A stretch of 21,193 nucleotides of DNA from Rickettsiales bacterium UBA2645 (GTDB lineage: Bacteria; Pseudomonadota; Alphaproteobacteria; Rickettsiales; UBA1997): positions 1 to 21,193 of the forward strand of contig DENL01000033.1 of NCBI GenBank assembly GCA_002359655.1. Reading direction: 5' to 3'. The translations under genes were made by a program, and so were the position numbers. Below the pieces are notes generated by a model that was not told the origin of the DNA, searched no databases, and saw only the letters and a program-made list of their open reading frames with translations. Positions 12,915-20,863 of the stretch are shown in pieces; positions within the stretch are counted from its first letter, which is position 1; every line of letters starts with the position of its first letter.

Positions 12915-13333
12915 GCAAAAGTATAGTCCGGCAAATTATTGATCTTCAGACAAAATCCGTTCCCGAATTAAGGCAGCTTTATGATGAGGTGATGCCAAAA
13001 AAATGTGCCGCTAATTCTGCCAAAGAATTTCTGCGGCCAAGAATTGCCTATCGTTTACAGGAACTGGTTTTTGGAAGTTTAAATGAAGATACCAAAGGGA
13101 AATTATTAAAACTGGCTGGTGGAGCTTCCAGCAACAGCTTAAAAAGACCAACCGATCTTATCGCCGGCACAAAAATCTGTCGTGAATGGGATGGCGTAAT
13201 GCACGAAGTCGAAGTCCTCAAGGATTGTTACGAATATCAGGGACAAAAATTTAGAAGTCTTTCTTCAGTCGCCCAAAAAATTACCGGCACGAAATGGAAT
13301 GGTCCGAAATTTTTTAAATTGAGGAGCGAGTAA
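12911..13333 (+). CDS. DUF2924 family protein
   Basis: A 140-aa protein with the full DUF2924 pattern. The N-terminus has IIDLQTKSVPELRQLYDEVMP, the middle has EFLRPRIAYRLQELVFG, and the C-terminal half has a LIAGTKICREWDG opening, then YEYQGQKFRSLSSVAQKITG and TKWNGPKFF. DUF2924 genes are found next to large serine recombinases and are thought to assist them, although no biochemical role is firmly established. It lies 1 nt before the recombinase ATG and overlaps the small upstream gene by 4 nt. Confidence 0.9.
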   Translation: MSKSIVRQIIDLQTKSVPELRQLYDEVMPKKCAANSAKEFLRPRIAYRLQELVFGSLNEDTKGKLLKLAGGASSNSLKRPTDLIAGTKICREWDGVMHEVEVLKDCYEYQGQKFRSLSSVAQKITGTKWNGPKFFKLRSE

Positions 13334-13334
13334 G

Positions 13335-14684
13335 ATGACAAAAGCAAATGCTGAAAAACCAGATTTAAGCAACAAACCGAAAATCCGTTGTGCTATTTAT
13401 ACCAGAAAATCCAGCGAGGACGGACTTGAACAGGATTTTAATTCAATTGATGCCCAACGCCTTTCCGGAGAAAATTTTATAGCTTCGCAGGTTGGCAAAG
13501 GATGGATTCTGGTTGACGATCATTATGATGATGGCGGGTTCTCCGGAGGAACTTTGGAAAGACCGGCGCTAAAACGACTCTTTCAGGATATTGAAGAAAA
13601 TAAAATTGACTGTGTTGTCATTTACAAAATCGATCGCTTGAGCAGATCGCTTTTTGACTTCCAGAAAATCATCGAACTTTTTGATCAGAAAAAAGTCAGC
13701 TTTGCATCAGTTACTCAAAATTTTACCACTGATGATTCGGTGGGTAGGTTAATGCTGAATGTGATGCTCAGCTTTGCTCAATATGAAAGGGAATTAACAG
13801 GAGAAAGAATTCGGGATAAGGTTGATGCCTCTAAAAAGAAAGGAATATGGATGGGAGGCACTTTATCGCTTGGTTACAATGTGGAAGACAGAAAACTGGT
13901 AGTTAATGAAGAAGAGGCAAAAGTTGTCAGGATTTTATTTCAGATATTTATTGAAACCGAGTCGGTGGCAGAAACAGCAAGAGAATTGGACCGGCATGGC
14001 TTTGTAACAAAAAGCTGGATTTCAAGAACGGGCAAGCTGCAAAGAAGCAGAAAATTCAATAAAGAAAACGTCAGAAGAATATTAGAAAACCCGATCTATA
14101 TCGGAAAAATAAAGCACAAAGACAATCTCTATGATGGTTTGCACAAGCCAATTATCACTGACGAAATCTGGCAAAAAACAAAAGATATTCTGGCAAGAGC
14201 AAAGGATCAGGAAAATAAAGTTTTTCTTCCCACCTCAAGGGTGACGGCAGTGCCGCTTCTTAAAGGAATGATGAAATGCGGCAGTTGCGGAAGCGCGGTT
14301 ATTCCAACCTACACAAAAAAAGGTAGCAAAAGATATCGCTATTACATCTGTCATTCAAAAGCTGTCGGCAATAATGATCATTGTCCGGTCGGAAGAATAT
14401 CTGCGACAGAGGCAGAAGGGGTGATTGTAAATCGCATTTTGATTTTACTCAAAAAGCCGGAATTCGTTGTTCATACCATAAGCCAATCATCAGGAATAAT
14501 TCCTGAAAGCGTTGTGATTAATTCCTTCAAAGAAGTTGAGAAAGTGTGGGACGAATTATTTCCCGTTGAACAGGCACGAATAATCAGCCTTCTGATCAAA
14601 GAAGTTATAGTTAATCACGACGGCCTGAAAATCAGAATTTTCAAAGAAGGATTAAGCACATTATCAACAGAATTAACCGGCTAA
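13335..14684 (+). CDS. Large serine recombinase
   Basis: The 449-aa protein has an N-terminal resolvase domain with YTRKS (predicted nucleophile S26), a QDFNSIDAQR helix (S37, Q41), KIDRLSR (98-104) and SFAQYERELTGERIR (146-160), all hallmarks of the serine recombinase family. A 'recombinase' domain spans roughly 170-290 and a zinc ribbon follows with C314, C317, C338 and C349. The C-terminal end is compact, with little room for the long coiled coil of phage integrases such as phiC31. Enzymes of this class cut both strands at short att sites to integrate or excise DNA. It is coupled to DUF2924 upstream and followed after 1 nt by an HTH gene. The adjacent prophage makes it the likely integrase of this island. 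Confidence 0.95.
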   Translation: MTKANAEKPDLSNKPKIRCAIYTRKSSEDGLEQDFNSIDAQRLSGENFIASQVGKGWILVDDHYDDGGFSGGTLERPALKRLFQDIEENKIDCVVIYKIDRLSRSLFDFQKIIELFDQKKVSFASVTQNFTTDDSVGRLMLNVMLSFAQYERELTGERIRDKVDASKKKGIWMGGTLSLGYNVEDRKLVVNEEEAKVVRILFQIFIETESVAETARELDRHGFVTKSWISRTGKLQRSRKFNKENVRRILENPIYIGKIKHKDNLYDGLHKPIITDEIWQKTKDILARAKDQENKVFLPTSRVTAVPLLKGMMKCGSCGSAVIPTYTKKGSKRYRYYICHSKAVGNNDHCPVGRISATEAEGVIVNRILILLKKPEFVVHTISQSSGIIPESVVINSFKEVEKVWDELFPVEQARIISLLIKEVIVNHDGLKIRIFKEGLSTLSTELTG

Positions 14685-14685
14685 A

Positions 14686-15096
14686 ATGATGAAAGAAAAT
14701 CTCAAAATAAACAAAGGCGAAGAGGAAATTATCGAAATCTTTGTTCCAATCACAATGACAAGAAGAGGCGGAACAGCAATGATCATTGTACCTAAAAATG
14801 CTGATAAATCCGATGATCAAAAATGTTTCGATAATACGATGATTAAATCCATCGCCAAAGCTCATAAATGGAAAGTGATGCTGGAAGAAAAACGAGTCTC
14901 ATCTCTTGCTGATATCGCCAGAAAAGAAAATCTTGGAACCGCTTATGTGAGCAAAGTTTTTAACCTAAATTTTTTATCGCCAAAAATTATTGAAAGAATT
15001 TTGGAAGGCACTCAGCCAAGAAGTTTGAAATTGCAGGATATGTTTATCGGCATTCCTGATTTATGGCAGGAGCAAGAGGAGAATTGGGGATTTTAA
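14686..15096 (+). CDS. Recombinase-associated HTH protein
   Basis: A 136-aa protein I recognise by pattern as the usual companion downstream of DUF2924-linked recombinases. An N-terminal strand VPITMTRRGGTAMIIVP (20-36) leads to an IKSIAKAHKWKVMLEE helix, then a helix-turn-helix SLADIARKENLGTAYVSKVF (73-92), then LSPKIIERILEGTQPRSLKL and an aromatic C-terminus. The HTH suggests DNA binding, either to the recombination site or to the operator at 12680-12707. It starts 1 nt after the recombinase stop and ends the operon. Confidence 0.8.
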   Translation: MMKENLKINKGEEEIIEIFVPITMTRRGGTAMIIVPKNADKSDDQKCFDNTMIKSIAKAHKWKVMLEEKRVSSLADIARKENLGTAYVSKVFNLNFLSPKIIERILEGTQPRSLKLQDMFIGIPDLWQEQEENWGF

Positions 15097-15194
15097 AGGA
15101 GATTTTACTTTTTTGAGAGCGTTTGTGAGAGATGTGTCTGAAATTTTGAGAGAGCTATTCTGTTGCTGTTAAAGCGCATTTTTTTGAAGAGTTT

Positions 15195-15401
15195 TTATTT
15201 AGGCATTTTTTCCACTCTTCTTTCCAACTCTTTTTTGACGATAGCCATATTGTCCCTGGCATGATCACAATACGAAACTATTCCGATAAGTTGCTCGTCA
15301 GAGAAAGTGTGAGCATATTTTGCAAAATGTTTTAAATCCGTTGCAAACTTTTCTGCTGAAGCTCGTAAAAAGTAGAACTCAATTTTATTTTCAGTCGACA
15401 T
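15195..15401 (-). CDS. Small hypothetical protein
   Basis: A 68-aa helical protein, FYFLRASAEKFATDLKHFAK then SDEQLIGIVSYCDHARDNMA, with a charged C-terminus. No domain is recognised. The gene is supported by an AGGAG ribosome site 4 nt before ATG. A terminator-like hairpin (15429-15471) sits just upstream, so it is either a separately promoted gene or one controlled by attenuation. A candidate promoter, TTGATA at 15499-15494 and TAAAAT at 15477-15472 (16-bp spacing), overlaps that hairpin. Confidence 0.6.
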   Translation of the reverse strand: MSTENKIEFYFLRASAEKFATDLKHFAKYAHTFSDEQLIGIVSYCDHARDNMAIVKKELERRVEKMPK

Positions 15402-15416
15402 AAAACTCCTAAAAAT

Positions 15417-15471
15417 GGTTAAAAATAAAAAACCGTGTAGAGCCAGTAATCAGAAGGCTTTTCACGGTTTT
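15417..15471 (-). terminator. Terminator-like hairpin upstream of the 68-aa gene
   Basis: On the minus strand the arms 15471-15463 and 15437-15429 form a perfect 9-bp stem. One mismatch later, a further 6 bp (15461-15456 with 15444-15439, one G-U) closes around an 11-nt loop. The stem runs into the T-rich 15428-15417. It could end the CDF transcript, or act as an attenuator for the gene starting at 15401. Confidence 0.65.
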
Positions 15472-15527
15472 ATTTTACCTCAAAAAAGGTGTCTATCAAG
15501 TCGAAAGAAGAGAAAATTAGCGGAAAG

Positions 15528-15608
15528 ATCGGGAGCCACCACCACAGAACCCATCTGTGTTGCAGCTTATTTCCTGAAATAGGTGTTTTATTCAGTGCAA
15601 CTCCCGAT
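15528..15608. other. Branched inverted-repeat element, candidate structured RNA
   Basis: ATCGGGAG (15528-15535) and CTCCCGAT (15601-15608) are perfect 8-bp inverted repeats. Inside them, CACAGA (15543-15548) pairs with TCTGTG (15554-15559) over a 5-nt loop, and TTGCA (15560-15564) pairs with TGCAA (15596-15600). Inner alternatives are TATTT/AAATA or CTGAA/TTCAG. The whole folds as a three-way junction on either strand. It lies in the gap between the CDF gene and the 68-aa gene. I cannot match it to a known RNA family. Confidence 0.5.
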
Positions 15609-15655
15609 TGGTTAATCAGCTTTCTCAAGAAAGATTTTTTGGCAAGAATATTTTC

Positions 15656-16270
15656 TTACGCTTTAAGTTTCCCCAACTCTAAATGCTCTTTTTTCGCAGT
15701 ATCCCAAACTTCCTTCGCAGCGCTGACATTTAGTGATGCAATAGCAAGACCAACAATCAAATCAGGTAAGGCAGAATTGGTGTAGGTTGTGATCGGTCCA
15801 GTAAGAATAATTGCAATGTTAGCCAACACATCATTGCGGGCTGATAAAAATGCTGCTTTAACAAGACTGCTACCATGATGGCGATGTTGTGCCAACATCA
15901 GTGCACAAGTAAGATTTACGGCTAAAGCTCCGATTCCAGTTAATGACAAAGCCAGTGGTTCCGGCGGAACAAAGAAAATTAATTTTTGCCACGTCATCCA
16001 CAATGTTGAAAGCCCAGGAACTAGGATCAGGCAGGCAAGCACCATACCAACTCGCGCACGATTTTTAGCTGACCAACTTATGCAAAGAAGAATCAAAAAA
16101 TTCACCGAGGCATCTTCAAGAAAATCTATACTATCTGCAAAAAGAGATACTGAACCGATGGAGCGCGCCATCGCAAACTCAACGAAGAAAAACGAAATAT
16201 TTGCTAAGGCAACAAAGTAAATTACGTGTCTGAGCGTTTTATCGAAATGTATTTTCATTTTTTTAATCAT
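15656..16270 (-). CDS. Short CDF-family cation transporter
   Basis: A 204-aa integral membrane protein with about six hydrophobic segments and little else. It lacks the cytoplasmic C-terminal domain of full-length (about 300 aa) CDF exporters. Membrane segment 2 has FADSIDFLED (D46, D49, D53) where CDF proteins carry one half of their metal site. Segment 5 has SARNDVLANI (D147), in which the usual histidine four residues before the aspartate is Ser, with Asn adjacent. The segment-6 phrase LPDLIVGLAIAS is a family signature. It probably exports a divalent metal across the inner membrane in exchange for protons. It is transcribed divergently from the repressor gene, with a shared operator region, as in DmeR-DmeF pairs that handle nickel and cobalt. 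Confidence 0.85.
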   Translation of the reverse strand: MIKKMKIHFDKTLRHVIYFVALANISFFFVEFAMARSIGSVSLFADSIDFLEDASVNFLILLCISWSAKNRARVGMVLACLILVPGLSTLWMTWQKLIFFVPPEPLALSLTGIGALAVNLTCALMLAQHRHHGSSLVKAAFLSARNDVLANIAIILTGPITTYTNSALPDLIVGLAIASLNVSAAKEVWDTAKKEHLELGKLKA

Positions 16271-16275
16271 TCAAT

Positions 16276-16300
16276 TTGACATATCCTCCCTAACAGGATA
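16276..16300. promoter_or_regulatory. Divergent promoter with metal-repressor operator candidate
   Basis: TATCCT (16282-16287) and AGGATA (16295-16300) form a perfect inverted repeat around CCCTAAC. AT-rich arms around a C/G tract are the style of CsoR/RcnR-family operators. A plus-strand -35, TTGACA, lies at 16276-16281, so the repeat fills the promoter spacer. On the minus strand TTGCGA and TATCCT, 17 bp apart, could serve the CDF gene. A single repressor site could thus control both transcripts. Confidence 0.55.
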
Positions 16301-16335
16301 AGCTATTTTAGCTAACTTCGCAATTAAAATGATTT

Positions 16336-16599
16336 ATGACTCAACATTTCACACACCTAGCAATCATAAAACGTTTAAAAAGAGCATCGGGACATCTGAA
16401 CAGCGTTGTGTCAATGCTCGAAGAAGAGAGAGGCTGTCTTGAAATCGCGCAGCAGTTACAGGCAGTCGAAAGTGCAATTACTAAGGCTAAAAAAACTTTA
16501 ATTCATGATCATATTGATCACTGCCTCGAACATAGCGTGACTGGTAAAAATGCTGCTAAGGCAATCGATGAGTTTAAAGAAATAACCAAATATTTATGA
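16336..16599 (+). CDS. CsoR/RcnR-family metal-sensing repressor (NreA-like)
   Basis: The 87-aa all-helical protein is a standard-length member of the CsoR/RcnR/FrmR family: IIKRLKRASGHLNSVVSMLEEERGCLEIAQQLQAVESAI followed in the second helix by HDHIDHCLEHSV, and a C-terminal DEFKEITKYL. Metal ligands by spacing are C34, H59 and C63, the Cys-His-Cys set of copper CsoR and nickel InrS. The extra N-terminal ligand of RcnR and InrS would fall at Thr2, although H4 and H7 are close by. Cu(I), Ni(II) or Co(II) sensing are all possible. Apo-repressor normally binds the operator and releases it on metal binding. It overlaps the outer-membrane gene by 4 nt (ATGA). Confidence 0.9.
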   Translation: MTQHFTHLAIIKRLKRASGHLNSVVSMLEEERGCLEIAQQLQAVESAITKAKKTLIHDHIDHCLEHSVTGKNAAKAIDEFKEITKYL

Positions 16600-17807
16600 A
16601 ATATCTTAGCTGTTTAATTTGCTTTATTTTGTTCTTCGCGTCCGAAGCTTTGTGCAAGGAATATCAAATCGAAGAACTCTTAGATATTGCCGAACAAAAC
16701 AGTGCCAACATTAAAGCCGCCGACTATCTCGCTTCATCGCAAAAACGCTTAGCTAATCAGCAAAAATATTGGAGCAATCCGTATGTTAGCTTCGACAGCA
16801 ATTTTGGTAATGAGACTTACAGCGTCTCTCAAACCGTTCCTTTCTACAATAAACTGCAAAGCAAATATGACATTGAAGAAGCTGAATACCGAGTTTTAGA
16901 AACGCGCAAAAATAATACCGCACTTTTTGTCAAAGCCGATCTCTTCAGTTTGCTTTACCAATATCAGGGCTTGAAGAAAAAAATTGAATTAGCACAGAAG
17001 CGCATCGACCGACTGGCTCTGGTTGATCAATATCTTTCCAACATTGTTCTCAATTCCCCAACTAAGCGCACACAGGCTCAAATCACCAAAGACACTATCA
17101 AACTGGTTGAACGCGATTTAGTAAAATATCGCAATCAACTTTATCAAATCTGGAATCGCGCCAATATTTACCTGAGTTTGGAAAGTGAGCCGGATAAAAT
17201 TTTATTGAATTGGATTGATGGAAAAAATTATCAGGGACGAGAATTTTTTATTAATGCGGCGCTAGAAAATAACCTCGATTTGCGTGAGCAAAAATTACTG
17301 ATTGGCAAATATAAATCTGAACTTTCCTTCGCTAAAATTGAGCAAATGCCTGATGTTAATGTTTCGGCAAGTAAGCAAAATAATTCTTCTGCGTCAGGAG
17401 GAAGACAAGATTCAAACGCCATAGGACTATCACTCTCAATTCCGCTAATTAATCGCAATCAGGAAAAAATTGCCTCCTCTGAATCAAAAATAAAATCGCA
17501 ACAATATGCGTTCGATTATCAAAAAAATATTCTGACCAGCCAGATAAATAACGATCTCAACGAATATGAAATTTTGCTAAAACTTAGTAAAAACTTCCCC
17601 GTTGCCAATATCGAAAAAATTATCTCGCGCTTATCTTCAGCTAATTCCGATTTCAAAAAAGGCGTTCTCGATTTCATTACTTACATCGAACTTGATACAC
17701 GAGAATATGAAGTGATCGAAACCATAATTGATACTCAAGTCGAAACCGCCGGAGCTTACGCCAGAGTCATGACAAGAGTAGGAAGCTTTACAATACCTCA
17801 AAAATAA
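16596..17807 (+). CDS. TolC/CzcC-like outer-membrane efflux protein
   Basis: A 403-aa protein beginning with a Sec signal peptide (MKYLSCLICFILFFASEALC). The cysteine at 20 is in a poor lipobox context, so signal peptidase I cleavage is as likely as lipidation. The mature part carries the two-fold helical-hairpin architecture of outer-membrane efflux proteins: YQIEELLDIAEQNSANIKAA, then QKYWSNPYVSFDSNFG, then a second repeat with DLREQKLLIGKYKSELSFAKIEQMPDVNVSAS and IGLSLSIPLINRNQEK. It should form the trimeric exit duct for the RND pump 8 nt downstream. Length fits CzcC. No adaptor gene separates the two. Confidence 0.85.
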   Translation: MKYLSCLICFILFFASEALCKEYQIEELLDIAEQNSANIKAADYLASSQKRLANQQKYWSNPYVSFDSNFGNETYSVSQTVPFYNKLQSKYDIEEAEYRVLETRKNNTALFVKADLFSLLYQYQGLKKKIELAQKRIDRLALVDQYLSNIVLNSPTKRTQAQITKDTIKLVERDLVKYRNQLYQIWNRANIYLSLESEPDKILLNWIDGKNYQGREFFINAALENNLDLREQKLLIGKYKSELSFAKIEQMPDVNVSASKQNNSSASGGRQDSNAIGLSLSIPLINRNQEKIASSESKIKSQQYAFDYQKNILTSQINNDLNEYEILLKLSKNFPVANIEKIISRLSSANSDFKKGVLDFITYIELDTREYEVIETIIDTQVETAGAYARVMTRVGSFTIPQK

Positions 17808-17815
17808 AAAACTAA

Positions 17816-20800
17816 ATGAGCGACAAAAAATTAGAAATTTTCTTCCAAAAAATAATCGAGCTGCGCTGGTTCATCTGCATTTTATTTGGCATGGTGATGC
17901 TCTTTGGATTTCATTCGCTGAAACAAATTAAAATTGATGCAATTCCCGACATCACCAACAAGCAAGTCGTGATCAATACCAAGACTTTTGGGATGGATCC
18001 GACCAGAATTGAAAAATCAGTTACTTATCCAATCGAAGCTGAACTCTACGGAATTCCTGGCTTGCTTGAGATGCGCTCAATTTCCAAATTTGGCCTGTCG
18101 CAAATTGTTCTGATTTTTCGTGATGATGTTGATATTTATTTTGCGAGAACTCAGGCGATGCAAAGATTGTCGATGGTTGGCAATCAAATCCCCCAAGGTC
18201 TAATTCCCACCATCGCGCCGCTAACAACTGGAATTGGTGAGATTCTAATTTACCGGCTTTACGCCAAAGACGGAGCCAATGGTATCAACGATTTGATGGA
18301 GTTACGCACCATCCAACAATTCCAAGTCGCGCGGGAATTAAAACGAATTGTTGGCGTTGCTGAAGTTGATACGATCGGTGGATATGAGCGGGAATTGCAT
18401 CTTAATGCCAGCCCGAAAAATATTCTGAAATATGGCATGACCACGGAAAAGCTGATCTGGCAAATTCAATCCGTTGGAGAAAATTTTGGTGGAGGTTACA
18501 TCGAACAAGACGGCAAACAAAAAATCGTCAGAACTTTTGCCAATATTCATGATTACCAAAACATCATGGATCTTCCGATCAAAATTGATTACACCGGAAA
18601 TAGCCTGCCGCTAAAACACATCGTTGAAATCAGGCAGGATTATTCGCAAAGATTGGGTGCTGCAACCTATGCTGGAAAAGAGACAGTGATTGGCACGGTG
18701 ATGCTGCAATCAGGAGAAAATGCCAGAGAAGTTCTAACCAAAGTTAAGCAGCAAATCGCCAAATTTAATCAGTATAACTCGCAGACTCAAATTGAAATTC
18801 TTTACGATCGGCAATTCCTGATTGATGAGAATATCAAGACCGTCATGAAAAATTTAGCCGAAGGAATTTTATTGGTTGTGGGAGTTTTATGTCTGGTGCT
18901 TGGCAATGTTAAAATCGGTTTAGTAATCGCTGCAACTTTACCATTTTGTATTTTTATTCTCGCCGCCTGCATGAATCTTTTTGGTATTTCGGCAAATTTG
19001 ATGAGCTTGGGAGCCCTTGATTTTGGCTTGCTTGTAGATTCTTCGGTGGTTCTTGTCGAATTTATTTTAGCTAATTTATTACTCAGCAAAAGCACTGAAG
19101 ATAAAGCGAATTCAATCGCCAAGCTTTCTTCTCAAGTGGTGAAGCCGATCTTCTTTGGAATCCTCATCATCATTATGGTTTACATTCCGATTCTGATGTT
19201 TTCCGGAATTGAAGGAAAAACTTTCAAACCGATGGCAATCAACGTCATCATTGCTCTGATCGCCAGTCTGTTCATTGCTTTTTTATTGATGCCAATTCTT
19301 TCCTACTTTTTTATCAGCGAAAAAGATCACAAGGAGAGTCGCTTTTTTAAGTGGATAAAAGAGCAGTACGAGCGGTTATTCGATCTAGTTTTAAGAAATA
19401 GCCGCAGAGTAATTTTATGCTGTGGAATATTTTTTGCCTTCTCCGCCTATTTATTTTTTGTGATGTCGTCAGACTTTCTGCCAGACCTCAATGAAGGTGA
19501 TGTGGTATTCGAGGTGGTAACAGAAAATGGTACTAGTCTTTCCAGGGCCAAAGAAATCTTACAAAATCTTGAGACAGAAATTTCAAAAGAAAAAGAAGTT
19601 GCGAAATCTTTTTCACGTATCGGTGCAAGTGAAGTGGGACTTGATCCAATGATGCCAAACGCCGCTGATCTTTTTGTGATTTTAAAGAAAGAATATAAAG
19701 GCAATGCCAAAAAAATAGCTGAGAAAATTCATGATAAAATCAACAAGCTTTGTGATGGTTGTGACATCAGCGAATCCCAACCAATCAAGATGCGTTTCAA
19801 TGAAATGTTGGAAGGAAGCAGAGCTGATTTATCGCTGCGAATTTTTGGTGAAGATTTTAATGTGTTGATTGATGTAACAAAAAAGCTCGAAGAAATTTTA
19901 GAAAAAAATTCCGAGATTAAAGAGGTGGCAAGTGATCTGATTAACTCAATCCGCAAAAGCCACTTCATCAACATAATTCCCGATTACGATGCGATTGTAA
20001 AAAACCAATCCAGCATTGCCGATGTTGGCAAAGATGTTGAGGACGCAATGGCTGGCATCAGGATCGGAAATTTTTACGCCACAGAATTTCCAATTCCCAT
20101 TGTTCTCCATTTAAGCGAAAAAGATCGCAATGATCCAAGCCTGATCGGCAATATTCCAATTGGCCTTGGAGATGGAGGCAGCTTCCCGCTCTCAAAAGTT
20201 TCTAGTATGCAGGAAAGCGATGATATCGCAGTAATTCCGCGCCTTTTCGGCAAAAGATATTCCAGCCTGTCGATTTATTTGAAGCACACCAATTACTCGG
20301 ATTTTATCGCGAAAATGGAAAGCGAGATCAAAAAAAATAACATCATTCCCGCCGGGTATTACATCGAATGGGGCGGCAGATTTGAAAATTTTAACAGCGC
20401 TAAAAAACAAATTTTCACCATCGTTCCGATTATTCTCGCGATAATTTTTCTGATCCTTTGGAAAATGTTTGGCAGGTTTAAAGAAATTTTAATCGTGCTT
20501 TCTTCTGTTCCTTTCGCCTTGAGTGGCGCGGTTTTACTTCTTTTTATCTGTAAAATTCCAATCACGATTTCGGTTTACATCGGCTTCATCACTTTGATGG
20601 GAATTAGTTTGCTAAACTCAATAATTCTGATCAGTACTTTCAACAAAGTTAATGATTTGAAACTGTCCTGTCTGCTGCGACTTAGACCAATTTTAATGAC
20701 TGCAATTGTTGCTAGTCTAGGTTTCTTACCAATGGCTTTTGGTTTTGGCATCGGTGCTGAAGTTCAACAGCCGATAGCGATTACAGTTATTGGAGGCATC

Positions 20801-20863
20801 ATTAGCTCAACAATCACAACTCTAGTTTTGAGTCCGGTTTTGATTAGGAAATTTATTCATTAA
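17816..20863 (+). CDS. CzcA-type heavy-metal RND efflux pump
   Basis: The 1015-aa inner-membrane pump has the duplicated RND layout: TM1 FGMVMLFGF near 30, a periplasmic loop, TM2-TM6 at about 340-500, TM7 near 540, a second loop and TM8-TM12 at 865-1010. Segment 4 has DFGLLVDSSVVLVE, placing D402, D408 and E415 exactly as the proton-relay residues of CzcA. The DFG-x-x-VD form points to the Zn/Co/Cd or Ni/Co classes rather than the CusA copper/silver class. WGGRFENFNSAKK near 865 is a family motif. It follows the TolC-like gene in the same operon. A periplasmic adaptor (CzcB) is normally essential and is missing from this operon. The substrate is inferred from motif and neighbours. Confidence 0.95.
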   Translation: MSDKKLEIFFQKIIELRWFICILFGMVMLFGFHSLKQIKIDAIPDITNKQVVINTKTFGMDPTRIEKSVTYPIEAELYGIPGLLEMRSISKFGLSQIVLIFRDDVDIYFARTQAMQRLSMVGNQIPQGLIPTIAPLTTGIGEILIYRLYAKDGANGINDLMELRTIQQFQVARELKRIVGVAEVDTIGGYERELHLNASPKNILKYGMTTEKLIWQIQSVGENFGGGYIEQDGKQKIVRTFANIHDYQNIMDLPIKIDYTGNSLPLKHIVEIRQDYSQRLGAATYAGKETVIGTVMLQSGENAREVLTKVKQQIAKFNQYNSQTQIEILYDRQFLIDENIKTVMKNLAEGILLVVGVLCLVLGNVKIGLVIAATLPFCIFILAACMNLFGISANLMSLGALDFGLLVDSSVVLVEFILANLLLSKSTEDKANSIAKLSSQVVKPIFFGILIIIMVYIPILMFSGIEGKTFKPMAINVIIALIASLFIAFLLMPILSYFFISEKDHKESRFFKWIKEQYERLFDLVLRNSRRVILCCGIFFAFSAYLFFVMSSDFLPDLNEGDVVFEVVTENGTSLSRAKEILQNLETEISKEKEVAKSFSRIGASEVGLDPMMPNAADLFVILKKEYKGNAKKIAEKIHDKINKLCDGCDISESQPIKMRFNEMLEGSRADLSLRIFGEDFNVLIDVTKKLEEILEKNSEIKEVASDLINSIRKSHFINIIPDYDAIVKNQSSIADVGKDVEDAMAGIRIGNFYATEFPIPIVLHLSEKDRNDPSLIGNIPIGLGDGGSFPLSKVSSMQESDDIAVIPRLFGKRYSSLSIYLKHTNYSDFIAKMESEIKKNNIIPAGYYIEWGGRFENFNSAKKQIFTIVPIILAIIFLILWKMFGRFKEILIVLSSVPFALSGAVLLLFICKIPITISVYIGFITLMGISLLNSIILISTFNKVNDLKLSCLLRLRPILMTAIVASLGFLPMAFGFGIGAEVQQPIAITVIGGIISSTITTLVLSPVLIRKFIH

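Noticed and set aside
15489..15785. 98-aa plus-strand ORF
   Set aside because: Runs through the inverted-repeat element and antisense into the CDF gene; composition unlike a protein and no ribosome site.
18021..19974. Several minus-strand ORFs across the RND gene
   Set aside because: All are shadows of the CzcA-type coding sequence.
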